61,569 nucleotides of DNA. Origin: Rhodospirillaceae bacterium (lineage in GTDB: Bacteria > Pseudomonadota > Alphaproteobacteria > MPNO01 > UBA2964). Each line of letters starts with the position of its first letter. Position 1 is the stretch's first letter. Made by a program: the position numbers and the translations under genes. The stretch is from assembly GCA_002709075.1 (NCBI GenBank), contig PAPV01000007.1:1-61569 (forward strand), read 5' to 3'. Below, in pieces: positions 28,983 through 44,247 of this stretch. The notes beneath the pieces were generated by a model, which saw only the letters and a program-made list of their open reading frames with translations, was not told where the DNA came from and made no database searches.

Positions 28983-29807
28983 ATGCGACTGGGATCAAAT
29001 ATTTTTGTTGTGATTTGTATTATGATCATGTCTGGGTGCCAGACAAATCAATCTACAGAATACGTAGAACGACCGGTTAACGCACTTTACAACAAAGCCA
29101 TGGACAATTTACAGTTAAAAAAATGGTCTGAGGCTGCCGAACTATTTGACGAAGTTGAACGTCAGCATCCATATTCCACATGGGCGACTAAAGCTCAACT
29201 AATGGCAGGATATTCGCATTATCAAGCCAATCGATATACCGATGCGCTCATTTCCTTTAACCGATTTATACAACTTCACCCCGGAAACAAAGATATAGCC
29301 TACGCTTATTACCTAAGAGCATTGAGTTACTACGAACAAATATCCGATGTCTCAAGAGATCAAGGACCAACGCAAATGGCCTTTAAAATGCTCAAAGAAG
29401 TGGTAAATAGGTTCCCGACGTCTAAGTATGCTCGGGATGCAAGGCTCAAAATGGATTTAACCCGCGACCATCTTGCCGGAAAAGAAATGGCTGTAGGACG
29501 GTACTATCAGAAGAAAGGTCAATTCCTTGCGGCAATTAATCGTTTTAAACTAGTTGTCAAAAGATATGAAACGACAACCCATGTACCAGAAGCGCTGCAT
29601 AGACTCGCGGAGTCCTACAGCGCAATTAATATGGAAGAAGAAGCAAATAAAGTAGCTTCGGTTCTAGGTTTTAATTATCCAGGTAGTAATTGGTACATGG
29701 ATACGTATAAATTGATAACTGAGGCAAATACAAATAACAAAGTGCTTGTCCCAGAGAAGAAACAAAAAAGAGGTTTTTTTTCTAGGGCTTGGAACTCTAT
29801 CTTTTAG
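28983..29807 (+). CDS. bamD: Outer membrane assembly lipoprotein BamD
   Basis: Lipoprotein of the BAM complex that inserts beta-barrel proteins. The 274-residue product has a short lipoprotein signal (MRLGSNIFVVICIMIMSGC) with the lipid-acceptor Cys in MSGC. TPR-type repeats follow, e.g. LYNKAMDNLQLKKWSEAAELF, beginning NALYNKAM, and the strongly conserved QHPYSTWA and FNRFIQLHPGN. The start is ATG at 28983; a TTG immediately before it is possible. The C-terminal tail is basic (KKQKRGFFSRAW). It overlaps neither neighbour after start correction of recN. Confidence 0.93.
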   Translation: MRLGSNIFVVICIMIMSGCQTNQSTEYVERPVNALYNKAMDNLQLKKWSEAAELFDEVERQHPYSTWATKAQLMAGYSHYQANRYTDALISFNRFIQLHPGNKDIAYAYYLRALSYYEQISDVSRDQGPTQMAFKMLKEVVNRFPTSKYARDARLKMDLTRDHLAGKEMAVGRYYQKKGQFLAAINRFKLVVKRYETTTHVPEALHRLAESYSAINMEEEANKVASVLGFNYPGSNWYMDTYKLITEANTNNKVLVPEKKQKRGFFSRAWNSIF

Positions 29808-29818
29808 GTCTGGAAGAA

Positions 29819-35424
<5,606 letters not shown>

Positions 35425-35697
35425 TTAATTGCAACATTTTCTATGAGCACAATATCCACAACTTTCAAAATTTATACCTTACACGATCTTAATTTTTATA
35501 TATCCAGTTTTCTTAGATTTAATTCTTAACTACAAGATAAGTTTGAAACCAACACTGCTGCCCCTCAATAGTAAAAATTCAATATAAAATCCTGAAAATT
35601 ACTACTCTCGAATTAAATAAAATACTGTTTAATTCTCTCAAAAGTTCAGCCAAAAACTCTTCCAATGCAAAGAAGTTCTTATAACACATACAAAAAT

Positions 35698-36555
35698 CTA
35701 CTTTCTACAAAAAATAAGAATTGTCCACTCACCATCATCTCGTCTATCAAGTAACGTAAACCCACTTTTTTCCCATGCGCAGAACACATTTTTTGCTTGC
35801 GATGCCATTATACCAGACAGAACCACCCTTCCTCCTTTCTTGACTGCTAAGGATGCATCAGATGCAAGGAAGATTAGTGGATCAGAAAGAATGTTTGCTA
35901 CACAAAGATCAAATTTTATACCAGTCGGCCAACCATCTAAAACAAGTGTTTTCACTCCAGAGGAAATACCGTTATGTTTCAAGTTATTTCTACATACTGA
36001 TATTGCGATGGGATCAATATCTACTGCAGTGACAATAGCATTGGGCCAAAGCTTCCGCATAGCAATAGAGAGGATGCCTGTTCCACAACCAATGTCAACA
36101 GCATTGCTAGGCACATATCCATCTGCCGCAAAACCCTCAAGTGCACGAAGACAGCCACTTGTCGTTGGATGGTCCCCTGTGCCAAATGCAAGACCAGCAT
36201 CCATGCAAATTGGGAAAAGTCCTTCGGGAAGATTTTCGCTAAAATGGGAGGGATAAACAAAAAATTGACCTGTTTTTAGGGGCACCCTATCCCGTCTGTA
36301 GCGCTTTACCCAATCTTTTACTTTATCTTGCTTTAAGGAGAGTTTGAACTTTCTATGTCTAAGATTTGAAACGAGAACTGTGGCTATATACGGAAGCTTT
36401 GGTTTCTTGGTATACTGAAGCAGAATTTCCCATTCTAAACTATCGTTTATTTCACGTAAATTTATTGATAGCGCTTGACGTGCAAGTGTCCTTTCCACAA
36501 TTTTAACGTCTTCAGTGTTGCATCCAGAAACAGTCAAAAACCATGTTTTTGCCAT
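35698..36555 (-). CDS. prmA: Ribosomal protein L11 methyltransferase
   Basis: Trimethylates ribosomal protein L11 with S-adenosylmethionine. The 285-residue protein has a weakly conserved N-terminal L11-binding part (residues 1-100) and a Rossmann methyltransferase domain with AFGTGDHPTTSGCLRAL, VDIGCGTGILSIA and VDIDPIAISVCRNN, and the active-site NILSDPL (NPP-like position). The start overlaps the end of the helicase gene by one base, so the two are co-transcribed. Confidence 0.92.
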   Translation of the reverse strand: MAKTWFLTVSGCNTEDVKIVERTLARQALSINLREINDSLEWEILLQYTKKPKLPYIATVLVSNLRHRKFKLSLKQDKVKDWVKRYRRDRVPLKTGQFFVYPSHFSENLPEGLFPICMDAGLAFGTGDHPTTSGCLRALEGFAADGYVPSNAVDIGCGTGILSIAMRKLWPNAIVTAVDIDPIAISVCRNNLKHNGISSGVKTLVLDGWPTGIKFDLCVANILSDPLIFLASDASLAVKKGGRVVLSGIMASQAKNVFCAWEKSGFTLLDRRDDGEWTILIFCRK

Positions 36556-38840
36556 CAGGTTGGCTTTACAAAGCCCTCTTTAACTTTCTTAACACCAGCT
36601 TTTTCAAAAGAGATACTCAGATTATCACCCTCTACAAGCAACACTTTTCCATAACCAAATTTTTGATGAAAAATCCGTTGTCCCTTAACAATATTACCTG
36701 AAGCCTTTTTATATTCCACCGCCCAACTGTTCCCCTCTATAGTCTGAGTGTTTTTTTGAGAATTCTTCCAACGATGAAAACCGGGTCCTCGTTCTTTTTC
36801 ATCCCAGTACTCCCCCTTTAAAAAGGATTCAGAGTATACTGATCGCATTTCCAAGTCTTCATGGACTCCTGAGTCAAAAATGGTTTCAACAGTTTCTTCT
36901 GGCAGTTCTTCAATGAATCGTGATGGTATGCAACTCTGCCATTGATTATAAACACGTCTGTTCGCAGCAAATGAAATATATGCTTTTTTCTTTGCTCGCG
37001 TTAAGCCAACATATGCAAGCCTTCTTTCCTCTTCTAATGCTGCAGCACCGCCTTCATCCATTGATCTCTGATTGGGAAATGTGCCCTCCTCCCAACCTGG
37101 TAAGAAAACATATTCAAATTCTAAACCTTTAGCAGCATGTAGTGTCATTAAACTTACCATTTCGCCGCCATCGGTTTTGTCGACATCCATAACTAAACTC
37201 ACGTGCTCCAAAAACCCGGGCAGGGCATCAAAATCTTCAAGAGCCGCAACCAATTCCTTTAGATTTTCAAGCCGTCCTGGTGCTTCTGGGGATTTATCAT
37301 TCAACAACATCTCAGTGTAACCCGATTCATCCAGTACCGTCTCCGTTAGCTCTACGTGATTAATGTCCGCTGCCAAAGACCGCCAACGATCCAAATCCGA
37401 GAGAAATTTCGACACTGCCCTCCGGATCTGCGGACGCAGTTCATCCGTTTCCACTAACATGCGCGCTGCCTCTATTAAGGAAACACCCGAAGCGCGAGAG
37501 AAAGAATGTAGGATTTTTATTGTCGTCGTTCCGATACCCCGACGGGGTGTATTAACAATACGCTCAAATGCTAATCCATCCTGAGTACTATTAATAAGCC
37601 GCAAATATGCAATTGCATCTCGTATTTCCATTCTTTCGTAGAAACGAGGTCCACCAATCACCCTGTATGGGATACTGGTTTTCATGAAACGCTCTTCTAG
37701 CTCACGCATCTGAAATGATGCCCTCACCAAAACCGATATTGCATCCAAAGAAGTGCCAGCACGCTGCAAGGATTCTATATCTTCACCAATCTCCCGAGCT
37801 TCAATTTCACCATCCCATACACTTCGTAAAGAGACTTTTTCACCACCCGCTGCTTCGGTCCACAAATTTTTTCCTAACCTACCTCTATTATTTGAAATCA
37901 GCGCGGAGGCAGCAGCAAGAATCTCCGGAGTGGATCTATAATTCTGTTCAAGACGCACAATTTTCGATTCTTCAAAATCTTTTTCAAACTTCAAAATATT
38001 GCCGATTTCCGCACCACGCCAACTGTAGATAGACTGATCATCATCACCAACACAACAGATGTTCCGATTTTGCATAGCAAGCAATCTAAGCCATAAATAT
38101 TGAGCCACATTGGTATCCTGATACTCGTCTACTAGCACATACTGAAAACGCCTCTGGTAATCATCTAGAATTGTCTCATTTTCCCTAAAAATCGACAAAT
38201 TATGCAATAACAGATCTCCAAAGTCACATGCATTTAAAGTGAGCAACCTTCGCTGATACTCTCCATAGAGAGCAACTGATTTTCCATTTGCAAACTCACC
38301 AGACTCTGAAGCGGATACACTTTTAGGAACCAACCCACGATCCTTCCATCGCTGAATAATTCCGAGAAGGGCGCGGGGCGGCCAACGGGAATGATCTAAA
38401 TTTTCCACTTCCATAACTTGCTTTAAAAGGCGTATCTGATCGTCCGTGTCAAGAATGGTGAAGTTAGGTTTCAACGTCACTGTTTCCGCATGGCGTCGGA
38501 GAATACGTGCTGCAACTGAATGAAAAGTACCAATCCACAGATCTTCTGCTAGGGGACCAACTAACGCAGCAACCCGATCTCGCATTTCACGCGCTGCTTT
38601 GTTCGTAAATGTTACTGCTAAAATTTGTCCGGGAAAGGCTCGCCTTGTAGTTAAAATATGGGCCAATCGAGTTGTTAGCACTCTTGTTTTCCCTGTGCCT
38701 GCGCCAGCTAGTACCAATACCGGACCGTCAAGTGCCTCCACTGCGTCACATTGTGCAGAATTAAGGTGAGATAAATAGGATGGTCTCCCTTTAAAAGAAG
38801 CCGTGTTTCCTGCGCCATATTCAAATAATTTTTTGGTCAT
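36555..38840 (-). CDS. uvrD: UvrD/PcrA-type superfamily I DNA helicase
   Basis: 3'-5' DNA helicase for nucleotide excision and mismatch repair. The 761 residues show the Q-motif LNSAQCDAV, Walker A LAGAGTGKTRVLT, motif Ia VTFTNKAAREM, Walker B VDEYQDTN, GDDDQSIYSWRGA, motif IV RLEQNYRST, motif V MTLHAAKGLEFEYVF and motif VI EERRLAYVGLTRAKK. The C-terminal Tudor-like module (GQRIFHQKFGYGKVL) binds RNA polymerase in PcrA/UvrD. The conventional name could equally be pcrA. Full length. Confidence 0.94.
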   Translation of the reverse strand: MTKKLFEYGAGNTASFKGRPSYLSHLNSAQCDAVEALDGPVLVLAGAGTGKTRVLTTRLAHILTTRRAFPGQILAVTFTNKAAREMRDRVAALVGPLAEDLWIGTFHSVAARILRRHAETVTLKPNFTILDTDDQIRLLKQVMEVENLDHSRWPPRALLGIIQRWKDRGLVPKSVSASESGEFANGKSVALYGEYQRRLLTLNACDFGDLLLHNLSIFRENETILDDYQRRFQYVLVDEYQDTNVAQYLWLRLLAMQNRNICCVGDDDQSIYSWRGAEIGNILKFEKDFEESKIVRLEQNYRSTPEILAAASALISNNRGRLGKNLWTEAAGGEKVSLRSVWDGEIEAREIGEDIESLQRAGTSLDAISVLVRASFQMRELEERFMKTSIPYRVIGGPRFYERMEIRDAIAYLRLINSTQDGLAFERIVNTPRRGIGTTTIKILHSFSRASGVSLIEAARMLVETDELRPQIRRAVSKFLSDLDRWRSLAADINHVELTETVLDESGYTEMLLNDKSPEAPGRLENLKELVAALEDFDALPGFLEHVSLVMDVDKTDGGEMVSLMTLHAAKGLEFEYVFLPGWEEGTFPNQRSMDEGGAAALEEERRLAYVGLTRAKKKAYISFAANRRVYNQWQSCIPSRFIEELPEETVETIFDSGVHEDLEMRSVYSESFLKGEYWDEKERGPGFHRWKNSQKNTQTIEGNSWAVEYKKASGNIVKGQRIFHQKFGYGKVLLVEGDNLSISFEKAGVKKVKEGFVKPT

Positions 38841-38986
38841 TTCTTCAATAACTATTCAATGTGGAATATAAGACCTAATTGATTTTTATTTTTAGAATAA
38901 TCAGACGTTATCTCTAACAAATCTATAACTAACTTATTTTTATCGTAAGCACCCATTCTTAAAAATTGAATTGGTTGGACGCACAT

Positions 38987-40393
38987 TCATCTCAGGAATT
39001 TTCGCGCACTTGCCATAATATTAAGTGCTTTAAATGGATCCTCTATCCGCGGGAACGTCGGTACTCCCTCGGGCTCAAGAAAGGCTGTTGCCGCCCGGTT
39101 ACTATTCTCATCTCCTGAATATGAGACATAAATTGGTTTTTCGGGAAATTCTTTAGCAAGTTCCGGAATAAATTCTAAACTCATTTTTCCTAATTCATCA
39201 GCAAGTATTAATATTGTCACCACCGAGTCAATCCGTGGATCCAAGAGTAGTGCACGCATGGCTTCACGCCACGCAAATTCCATTCCATTCACAGTAGCGG
39301 CAGGAAAAATATCAGCAGGATTAGAGATCGAGATAAACGGCGGAGAAATCTCCTCTAGGCGCTTCTGTGTGTGTTTTGCTGGTTTTGGGAATTCTAGCAA
39401 CGTTCTCTGTTTGCAAATATCTGATATATGAACAATAAATGCACCGGATGGTGATACGAATCCGACCCGTGGTCCCTTTGGTACAGGCATCATCGCAGCG
39501 GCCTTAGCTGCAGTGAAGAGATGTGAGAATTCATCTACTCTGACCACGCCAGCTTGCGCCAAAGCTCCGTCTAAAACCTTATCATCCGACCCCAAAGACG
39601 CAGTATGAGATTGAGCTGCAAGAGCTCCCTCTTTGGTTGTACCACCCTTTAACATTATAACTGCCTTCACCCGTGTTACCTTTTTGGCAACACGTATAAA
39701 CTGTCGTGGCCGTCTCAACGACTCTAAATATAAAAATATCGTCTTTGTTTCTTTATCATCTGCCAAATACCCAAGTACATCAGTTTCATCAATATCAACT
39801 GCGTTTCCTAACCCTACACAACGCGCAACCCCATAATGTTCTCCGGTCATAATGGAGCGCATCATTGCTCCTGTAAAATTTCCTGTTTGTGCAATGAAAG
39901 AAATTGGCCCATGCGGAATTTCGCCAAGCGGGAAAAAACTTGAGGTAAATTTTGCAGGTGAGGAGATATGACCCGCTGTGTTCGGTCCCAACACGCGAAT
40001 ACCAGTCTGTTTAATTACATTTTTTAAGATACCCTGCAGATTTTCTCCGGTGTGGTCTACTTCTGCAAAACCCCCTGCAGCGAGAACTACTGACTTAATT
40101 CCGACAGAAGCGCAATCTGCCAAAGCCTGAGGAGTCTGACTAGCAGGCAACATCACTATACCCATGTCGACTCCATTGGGTAAATCGAAAACAGTTTTAA
40201 ATACTGAATGTCCACAAATCTTCCCCCCTCGCGGATTTACCGGATAAATTTCCCCTGGGAATGTATTTGCATGAAGGTTTTCTATTACAGTGCGTCCTGG
40301 TCTACCAATAGTGGCCGAAGCACCAATCACCGCTACATTACGAGGTGTAAAAAACGAATTAAGAGATTCCAAAGTTCTACCTATCTTTTTCAA
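38987..40393 (-). CDS. NDP-forming acyl-CoA synthetase alpha subunit-like protein
   Basis: A 468-residue protein related to the alpha part of ADP-forming acetyl-CoA synthetase (ACD) and succinyl-CoA ligase. The CoA-binding Rossmann domain is at about 12-110 (FFTPRNVAVIGASATIGRPG, beginning NVAVIGAS), the second domain carries the phospho-His loop AQSHTASLG (about 259-267), and a third ligase-CoA domain runs to about 460. The ATP-grasp beta part found in the fused enzyme is missing and no beta subunit gene is nearby. The protein could pair with a beta subunit elsewhere. Substrate unknown. Confidence 0.85.
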   Translation of the reverse strand: MKKIGRTLESLNSFFTPRNVAVIGASATIGRPGRTVIENLHANTFPGEIYPVNPRGGKICGHSVFKTVFDLPNGVDMGIVMLPASQTPQALADCASVGIKSVVLAAGGFAEVDHTGENLQGILKNVIKQTGIRVLGPNTAGHISSPAKFTSSFFPLGEIPHGPISFIAQTGNFTGAMMRSIMTGEHYGVARCVGLGNAVDIDETDVLGYLADDKETKTIFLYLESLRRPRQFIRVAKKVTRVKAVIMLKGGTTKEGALAAQSHTASLGSDDKVLDGALAQAGVVRVDEFSHLFTAAKAAAMMPVPKGPRVGFVSPSGAFIVHISDICKQRTLLEFPKPAKHTQKRLEEISPPFISISNPADIFPAATVNGMEFAWREAMRALLLDPRIDSVVTILILADELGKMSLEFIPELAKEFPEKPIYVSYSGDENSNRAATAFLEPEGVPTFPRIEDPFKALNIMASARKFLR

Positions 40394-40756
40394 CCTTCTT
40401 TATCATGGGCATACTGGATTTGTGCAAGGGATAATTCTAAAACAAATTTACATACCATTAGTTTCAACTCTGCTTTTTTTGTTTTTGTTCTGTTTGTAAC
40501 TCCGTCTTTACTACAGCGCATTAGCTAATAAAAAATACGAATGTTTCGCAATAAGGAGCAGCTTGTCAATGTTTTCCTTTGGCATAGCACCTCTAATAAC
40601 TAATGTAGATGCTAAACAATAGCTATCATGTCACTGTTTGAGGGGGGTACAATTGATGCGGACATATATTTTACAATTCAAGATGTAAAAACCTCAAATC
40701 GTATTTTTAGAATTACTTGACTAAAAATCAATATGGACTTATCCAAGCACCTACAG
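40394..40756. other. Divergent intergenic region before the TPP riboswitch
   Basis: About 360 AT-rich bases between the minus-strand CoA ligase gene and the riboswitch. No gene is seen. It must hold the promoter of the riboswitch transcript, but no strong -35/-10 pair stands out. Confidence 0.4.
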
Positions 40757-40858
40757 GCCAGGGGAGCCCGAATAGATGGCTGAGATGTCGGTTATTCATG
40801 CGATTCAATAATCTGACGACCCTTAAAACCTGAAGCGGATAATGCCGTCGAAGGGAGG
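40757..40858 (+). promoter_or_regulatory. TPP riboswitch (THI element)
   Basis: All conserved THI-box parts are present in order: AGGGGAGCC at 40760-40768, GGCTGAGAT at 40778-40786, a variable P3 arm, ACCC near 40819-40822, AACCTGAAGCGGATAATGCC ending at 40845, and GTCGAAGGGA ending at 40855. Thiamine pyrophosphate binding by this element is established for the family. It controls the gene run downstream, so that run belongs to vitamin B1 metabolism. A TCCTTC at 40892-40897 can pair with the GAAGGA of the first ribosome binding site at 40915-40920, suggesting control of translation (inference). Confidence 0.97.
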
Positions 40859-40931
40859 AAATTGTGACCAAATTAATTACAAATCAAATTATCCTTCTAA
40901 CAAAATTTATAAAGGAAGGAATGAAAATACA

Positions 40932-42017
40932 GTGAACCAAACAAATATCATCCGTTCTATAATGGAATTTATAAATTCAAATAATAAAACCGAAAATGAA
41001 TTTAATGAGCTAGCAATCGAAATATTTGAATATCAATATGCAAATAATTCCCCGTTTAATTTATTTGTTAAGCAGCAAGGCTCTAGCCCAAAGGTAGCAA
41101 AAACTTGGAAAGATATTCCACCCTTACCTATAAGTGCTTTTAAAAGAGTTAATCTTAGCTGTTGCCCACCAGCCAAAACAGGTCGCACATTTATGACTAG
41201 TGGAACCACTCAGATCAATATGAAAGGAAAAAGTTTTCACCCAACATTATCTGTTTATGATAGGTCGATGATAAAAAATTTTAAGGCCCGATTTTTACCG
41301 GAAATCGAAAAAATCAGAATGGGAATTCTGTTTCCCAAAGAAGATGTTATGCCTAATTCTTCATTAGCGCATTATCTAGCACTTGCATTTAAAACATTTG
41401 GCACTCCGAATAGCGGATATTATTTAAATTCAACCGGCATTGAATTTAAAAAACTATTTAAGGACTTAAAAATTTCACAGGAGACAAAAGAACCTGTCGC
41501 CATTTTGGGTGCAAGTTTCAGTATTGTGCATCTTTTAGATGAGATGAAAAAATTAGGAAAAAGTTTTCAACTGCCGATTGGAAGCAAAATTTTAGATACA
41601 GGGGGTTTCAAAGGGCAATCAAGAGAAGTCGAGCAGGAAGAGTTTTATGAACAATTATCATCAGCATTTGGGATCCCTCGCAGAAACTGTATAAACATGT
41701 ATGGAATGACGGAATTAAGCACCCAGTTTTATGATTGTGGGAATGAAATCTGCCCGTCTGTAAAGACAGGGCCGCACTGGATTAAATCTAAAGTAGTTGA
41801 CCCGCTTACCAAGCGAGAAGTCAAATCTGGTGATGTTGGACTACTAGTGCATTGCGATTTGGCACATTTTAATATTGTTTCGACAATTTTAACTGAAGAC
41901 ATGGGTGTAGAAAGAGATAGTGGATTTATTTTGTTAGGTCGTGCCGTTGGTGAAAATGCGAAAGGTTGTTCATTAGCTGCAGATGAATTCTTAAATTCTA
42001 TCAAAAATAATGACTGA
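40932..42017 (+). CDS. LuxE-like acyl-protein synthetase (carboxylate-activating)
   Basis: A 361-residue member of the LuxE family, in which the enzyme forms an acyl-AMP from a carboxylic acid and ATP and then moves the acyl group to its own Cys and on to LuxC. Readable motifs are TSGTT (about 89-93), MGILFPKEDVMPNSSLAHY, ILGASFSIVHLLDEM, YGMTELSTQ, and C-terminal GRAVGENAKGCSL with the acyl-acceptor Cys346. The start is GTG at 40932 with GGAAGG 12 bases upstream; ATG 40962 is an alternative. The TPP riboswitch upstream points to a thiamine-related acid rather than a fatty acid. It overlaps the next gene by eight bases. Confidence 0.85.
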   Translation: MNQTNIIRSIMEFINSNNKTENEFNELAIEIFEYQYANNSPFNLFVKQQGSSPKVAKTWKDIPPLPISAFKRVNLSCCPPAKTGRTFMTSGTTQINMKGKSFHPTLSVYDRSMIKNFKARFLPEIEKIRMGILFPKEDVMPNSSLAHYLALAFKTFGTPNSGYYLNSTGIEFKKLFKDLKISQETKEPVAILGASFSIVHLLDEMKKLGKSFQLPIGSKILDTGGFKGQSREVEQEEFYEQLSSAFGIPRRNCINMYGMTELSTQFYDCGNEICPSVKTGPHWIKSKVVDPLTKREVKSGDVGLLVHCDLAHFNIVSTILTEDMGVERDSGFILLGRAVGENAKGCSLAADEFLNSIKNND

Positions 42018-43470
42018 TTTCATAGAAAATGCTGGTCACGTTCCAGATTTTATTAAAAATGATATCACTTGGGAAAAATTAACATATTCTCAAAATTCAC
42101 ATTCATTAACGGTGAATGTCCCAATACTAACCCCCGTACAATGTGATCAGTTAGCTAGGCACATAAAGGATAACAGCAGGCAGTTTTTAAAAAAGCAAAC
42201 AGTTGACTCAATAATTGATTTAGTTGATCAAGTAATAGATCGACTTTTAAACAGAGACGACCCAATTAGAAAAAAAGCTGAGCAATTATTGCCTTTGATT
42301 ACAGGTTTCGACCCAGAAATGAGCAGGCTTAGTTTAACCAGGTATTTAAAAACATTTAGAAAACCACAACTATTACGCTTCGTCAGTGAAGATTTTTCTA
42401 ATCCGAAAATTCTTGATGACTTTCAACCAATCGTAAAAGGTGGATTTGCGAAGGCTTATGGACCGGACTGTTTGCTTCATATTTGGTCCGGTAATGTACC
42501 AGGGTTACCGCTTTGGAGCCTGATTTCTGGCCTGCTGGTAAAAGCAGGTAATATCGGAAAGATTGCGAGTTCAGAACCCCTGTTTGCATCTTGGTTCACA
42601 AAGTTACTTATAGAGATAGAACCTAAACTTGCAGACTGTCTGGCTATTCTATGGTGGGAAGGGGGCACACAGGATCAGGAAAATAGTTTGTTGCAACATT
42701 CAGATGTTGTTTTGGCTTATGGAGACAACGACACCATAAAGCAAATACGAGATCGAACCCCAATAAAAACACGATTTTTATCTCACGGACATAAAATTAG
42801 TTTTGGAATAATTTCAGCACAGGTTTTAGATCCGCAAAAAGTTTGGAGTGTAGCCCATAATGCTGCAGCTGATATTGTTCAGTACGATCAACAAGGCTGT
42901 TATTCTCCACACATTTATTTTGTGGAGGCGGGAACTAATATAACACCTCAAGCATTCGCTAAATATGTTGCGCATGAACTTTCATGCTTCCAAAAAAAGT
43001 TTCCGCGAAGAGTATTAAACACAAAAGAGGCTATTCAGCTTGCGTCATGGCAAAATAACCAGGAACTGGAGTCAGTTTCTAATCCGAGAAAAGAAATTTT
43101 TCGAGACAAAGACGGAGCGTGGACTGTTATATTTAATGAGAGTGATAAAGATTTTTGCTTAAGCGGACTTAATAGAACCATAAGCATAATTGAGGTAAAT
43201 TCGCTCAATCAAGTAGTTCCTATAATATCCCCCTACAAGGATTTTTTGCAAACAGCTAGTTTAGCAGTAGCTCCAGATGAATTATTTAGTTTATCAAGAC
43301 AACTTGGTGAACACGGGGTTACTCGCATTACGAGCATAGGATCAATGACTGCGCCCGAGGCAGGCTGGCATCATGACGGAAGATTTAACTTACTAGATTT
43401 GGTAACATTCACAGAGATAGAGAGTTTCTTAGAGGGATATTCGGATATGTTTGCCAATTACACAGATTGA
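42010..43470 (+). CDS. LuxC-like acyl reductase
   Basis: A 486-residue member of the LuxC/acyl-CoA reductase family, distantly related to aldehyde dehydrogenases, reducing an enzyme-bound acyl group to the aldehyde with NADPH. The catalytic Cys297 is present in YDQQGCYSPH, the exact place of the acylated Cys in LuxC. Other marks are IWSGNVPGLPLWSL, KIASSEPLFASWF, AYGDNDTIKQIRD and RFLSHGHKISFG. It directly follows the LuxE-like gene, as luxC and luxE work as a pair. No luxA, luxB or luxD is present, so light production is excluded here. Confidence 0.85.
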   Translation: MTDFIENAGHVPDFIKNDITWEKLTYSQNSHSLTVNVPILTPVQCDQLARHIKDNSRQFLKKQTVDSIIDLVDQVIDRLLNRDDPIRKKAEQLLPLITGFDPEMSRLSLTRYLKTFRKPQLLRFVSEDFSNPKILDDFQPIVKGGFAKAYGPDCLLHIWSGNVPGLPLWSLISGLLVKAGNIGKIASSEPLFASWFTKLLIEIEPKLADCLAILWWEGGTQDQENSLLQHSDVVLAYGDNDTIKQIRDRTPIKTRFLSHGHKISFGIISAQVLDPQKVWSVAHNAAADIVQYDQQGCYSPHIYFVEAGTNITPQAFAKYVAHELSCFQKKFPRRVLNTKEAIQLASWQNNQELESVSNPRKEIFRDKDGAWTVIFNESDKDFCLSGLNRTISIIEVNSLNQVVPIISPYKDFLQTASLAVAPDELFSLSRQLGEHGVTRITSIGSMTAPEAGWHHDGRFNLLDLVTFTEIESFLEGYSDMFANYTD

Positions 43471-43478
43471 TTTATAAA

Positions 43479-44240
43479 ATGAATTTCGTCTCTATAAGGG
43501 ATGTAAGCTTTGCGTATAAGACAGACCACGCTGTAATAAAAGATATAAATTGGGAAATCCCGAAAGGCGAGTTTCATAGTTTAATTGGACGTAGTGGTTG
43601 TGGAAAAACAACGCTATTAAAAGTAGTGGCGGGCTTACTCACTCCAACAGTTGGAAAAATTTCAATATCCAATACCTATGTTTCCAAACCTAGTCTGCAA
43701 ACTGGGTTTGTATTTCAAGCACCAACCCTTCTAGAATGGTTGTCTGTTCTTGACAATATTCTATTACCTCTCAGGATAAACCATGAAATCAATTCTGAAC
43801 GAATCGAACTTGGTTTAGAGATCTTATCAGCAGTTGGACTAAAAGATTTTTCGAGGCATTACCCAAGTGAACTCTCCGGAGGACAGCAAAGCAGGGTTGC
43901 AATAGCTCGAGCACTAATAACCAAGCCTGTATTGTTGTTAATGGATGAGCCATTTGCTGCTCTAGACGCTATGACAAGAGAAGAATTGCAAATCGATTTA
44001 CTAAATTTATGTTATCGAAGAGGCACAACTGTTCTTTTTATCACCCACGATATCGCAGAAGCTGTTTATTTATCTGACAATATCGCTCTTATGCATGATG
44101 GTTCAATTCAAAAAAATTTCTCTATTAACATTGCCAAGCCAAGAGGAGATAAGATTCGCTACCAACCAGAATTTAATGCGCTTTGCTCGAATATTCACCA
44201 GACCATGCAAACTTTCCATTCACAGAACGAGATAGGGTAA
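43479..44240 (+). CDS. ABC importer ATP-binding subunit, SsuB/TauB/ThiZ-like
   Basis: A 253-residue nucleotide-binding subunit with Walker A GRSGCGKTTLL, Q-loop FQAPTLLEWL, signature LSGGQQSRVAIARAL, Walker B LLLMDEPFAALD and H-loop FITHDIAEAV. This subfamily serves nitrate/sulfonate/taurine/thiamine-precursor importers, which use NMT1-type binding proteins. The start is ATG 43479; TTG 43467 overlapping the luxC-like stop is an alternative. Together with the two genes that follow it forms a complete importer. Confidence 0.92.
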   Translation: MNFVSIRDVSFAYKTDHAVIKDINWEIPKGEFHSLIGRSGCGKTTLLKVVAGLLTPTVGKISISNTYVSKPSLQTGFVFQAPTLLEWLSVLDNILLPLRINHEINSERIELGLEILSAVGLKDFSRHYPSELSGGQQSRVAIARALITKPVLLLMDEPFAALDAMTREELQIDLLNLCYRRGTTVLFITHDIAEAVYLSDNIALMHDGSIQKNFSINIAKPRGDKIRYQPEFNALCSNIHQTMQTFHSQNEIG

Positions 44241-44247
44241 TACAACA

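Noticed and set aside
40842-40931. An earlier ATG start for the LuxE-like gene at 40842
   Set aside because: This ATG lies inside the conserved TPP aptamer (GGATAATGCC), so it is RNA structure and not a translation start.
40932-43470. A bioluminescence (lux) operon
   Set aside because: There is no luxA, luxB or luxD, and the pair sits under a TPP riboswitch with an ABC importer. Only the carboxylate-reducing half of the lux chemistry is present.
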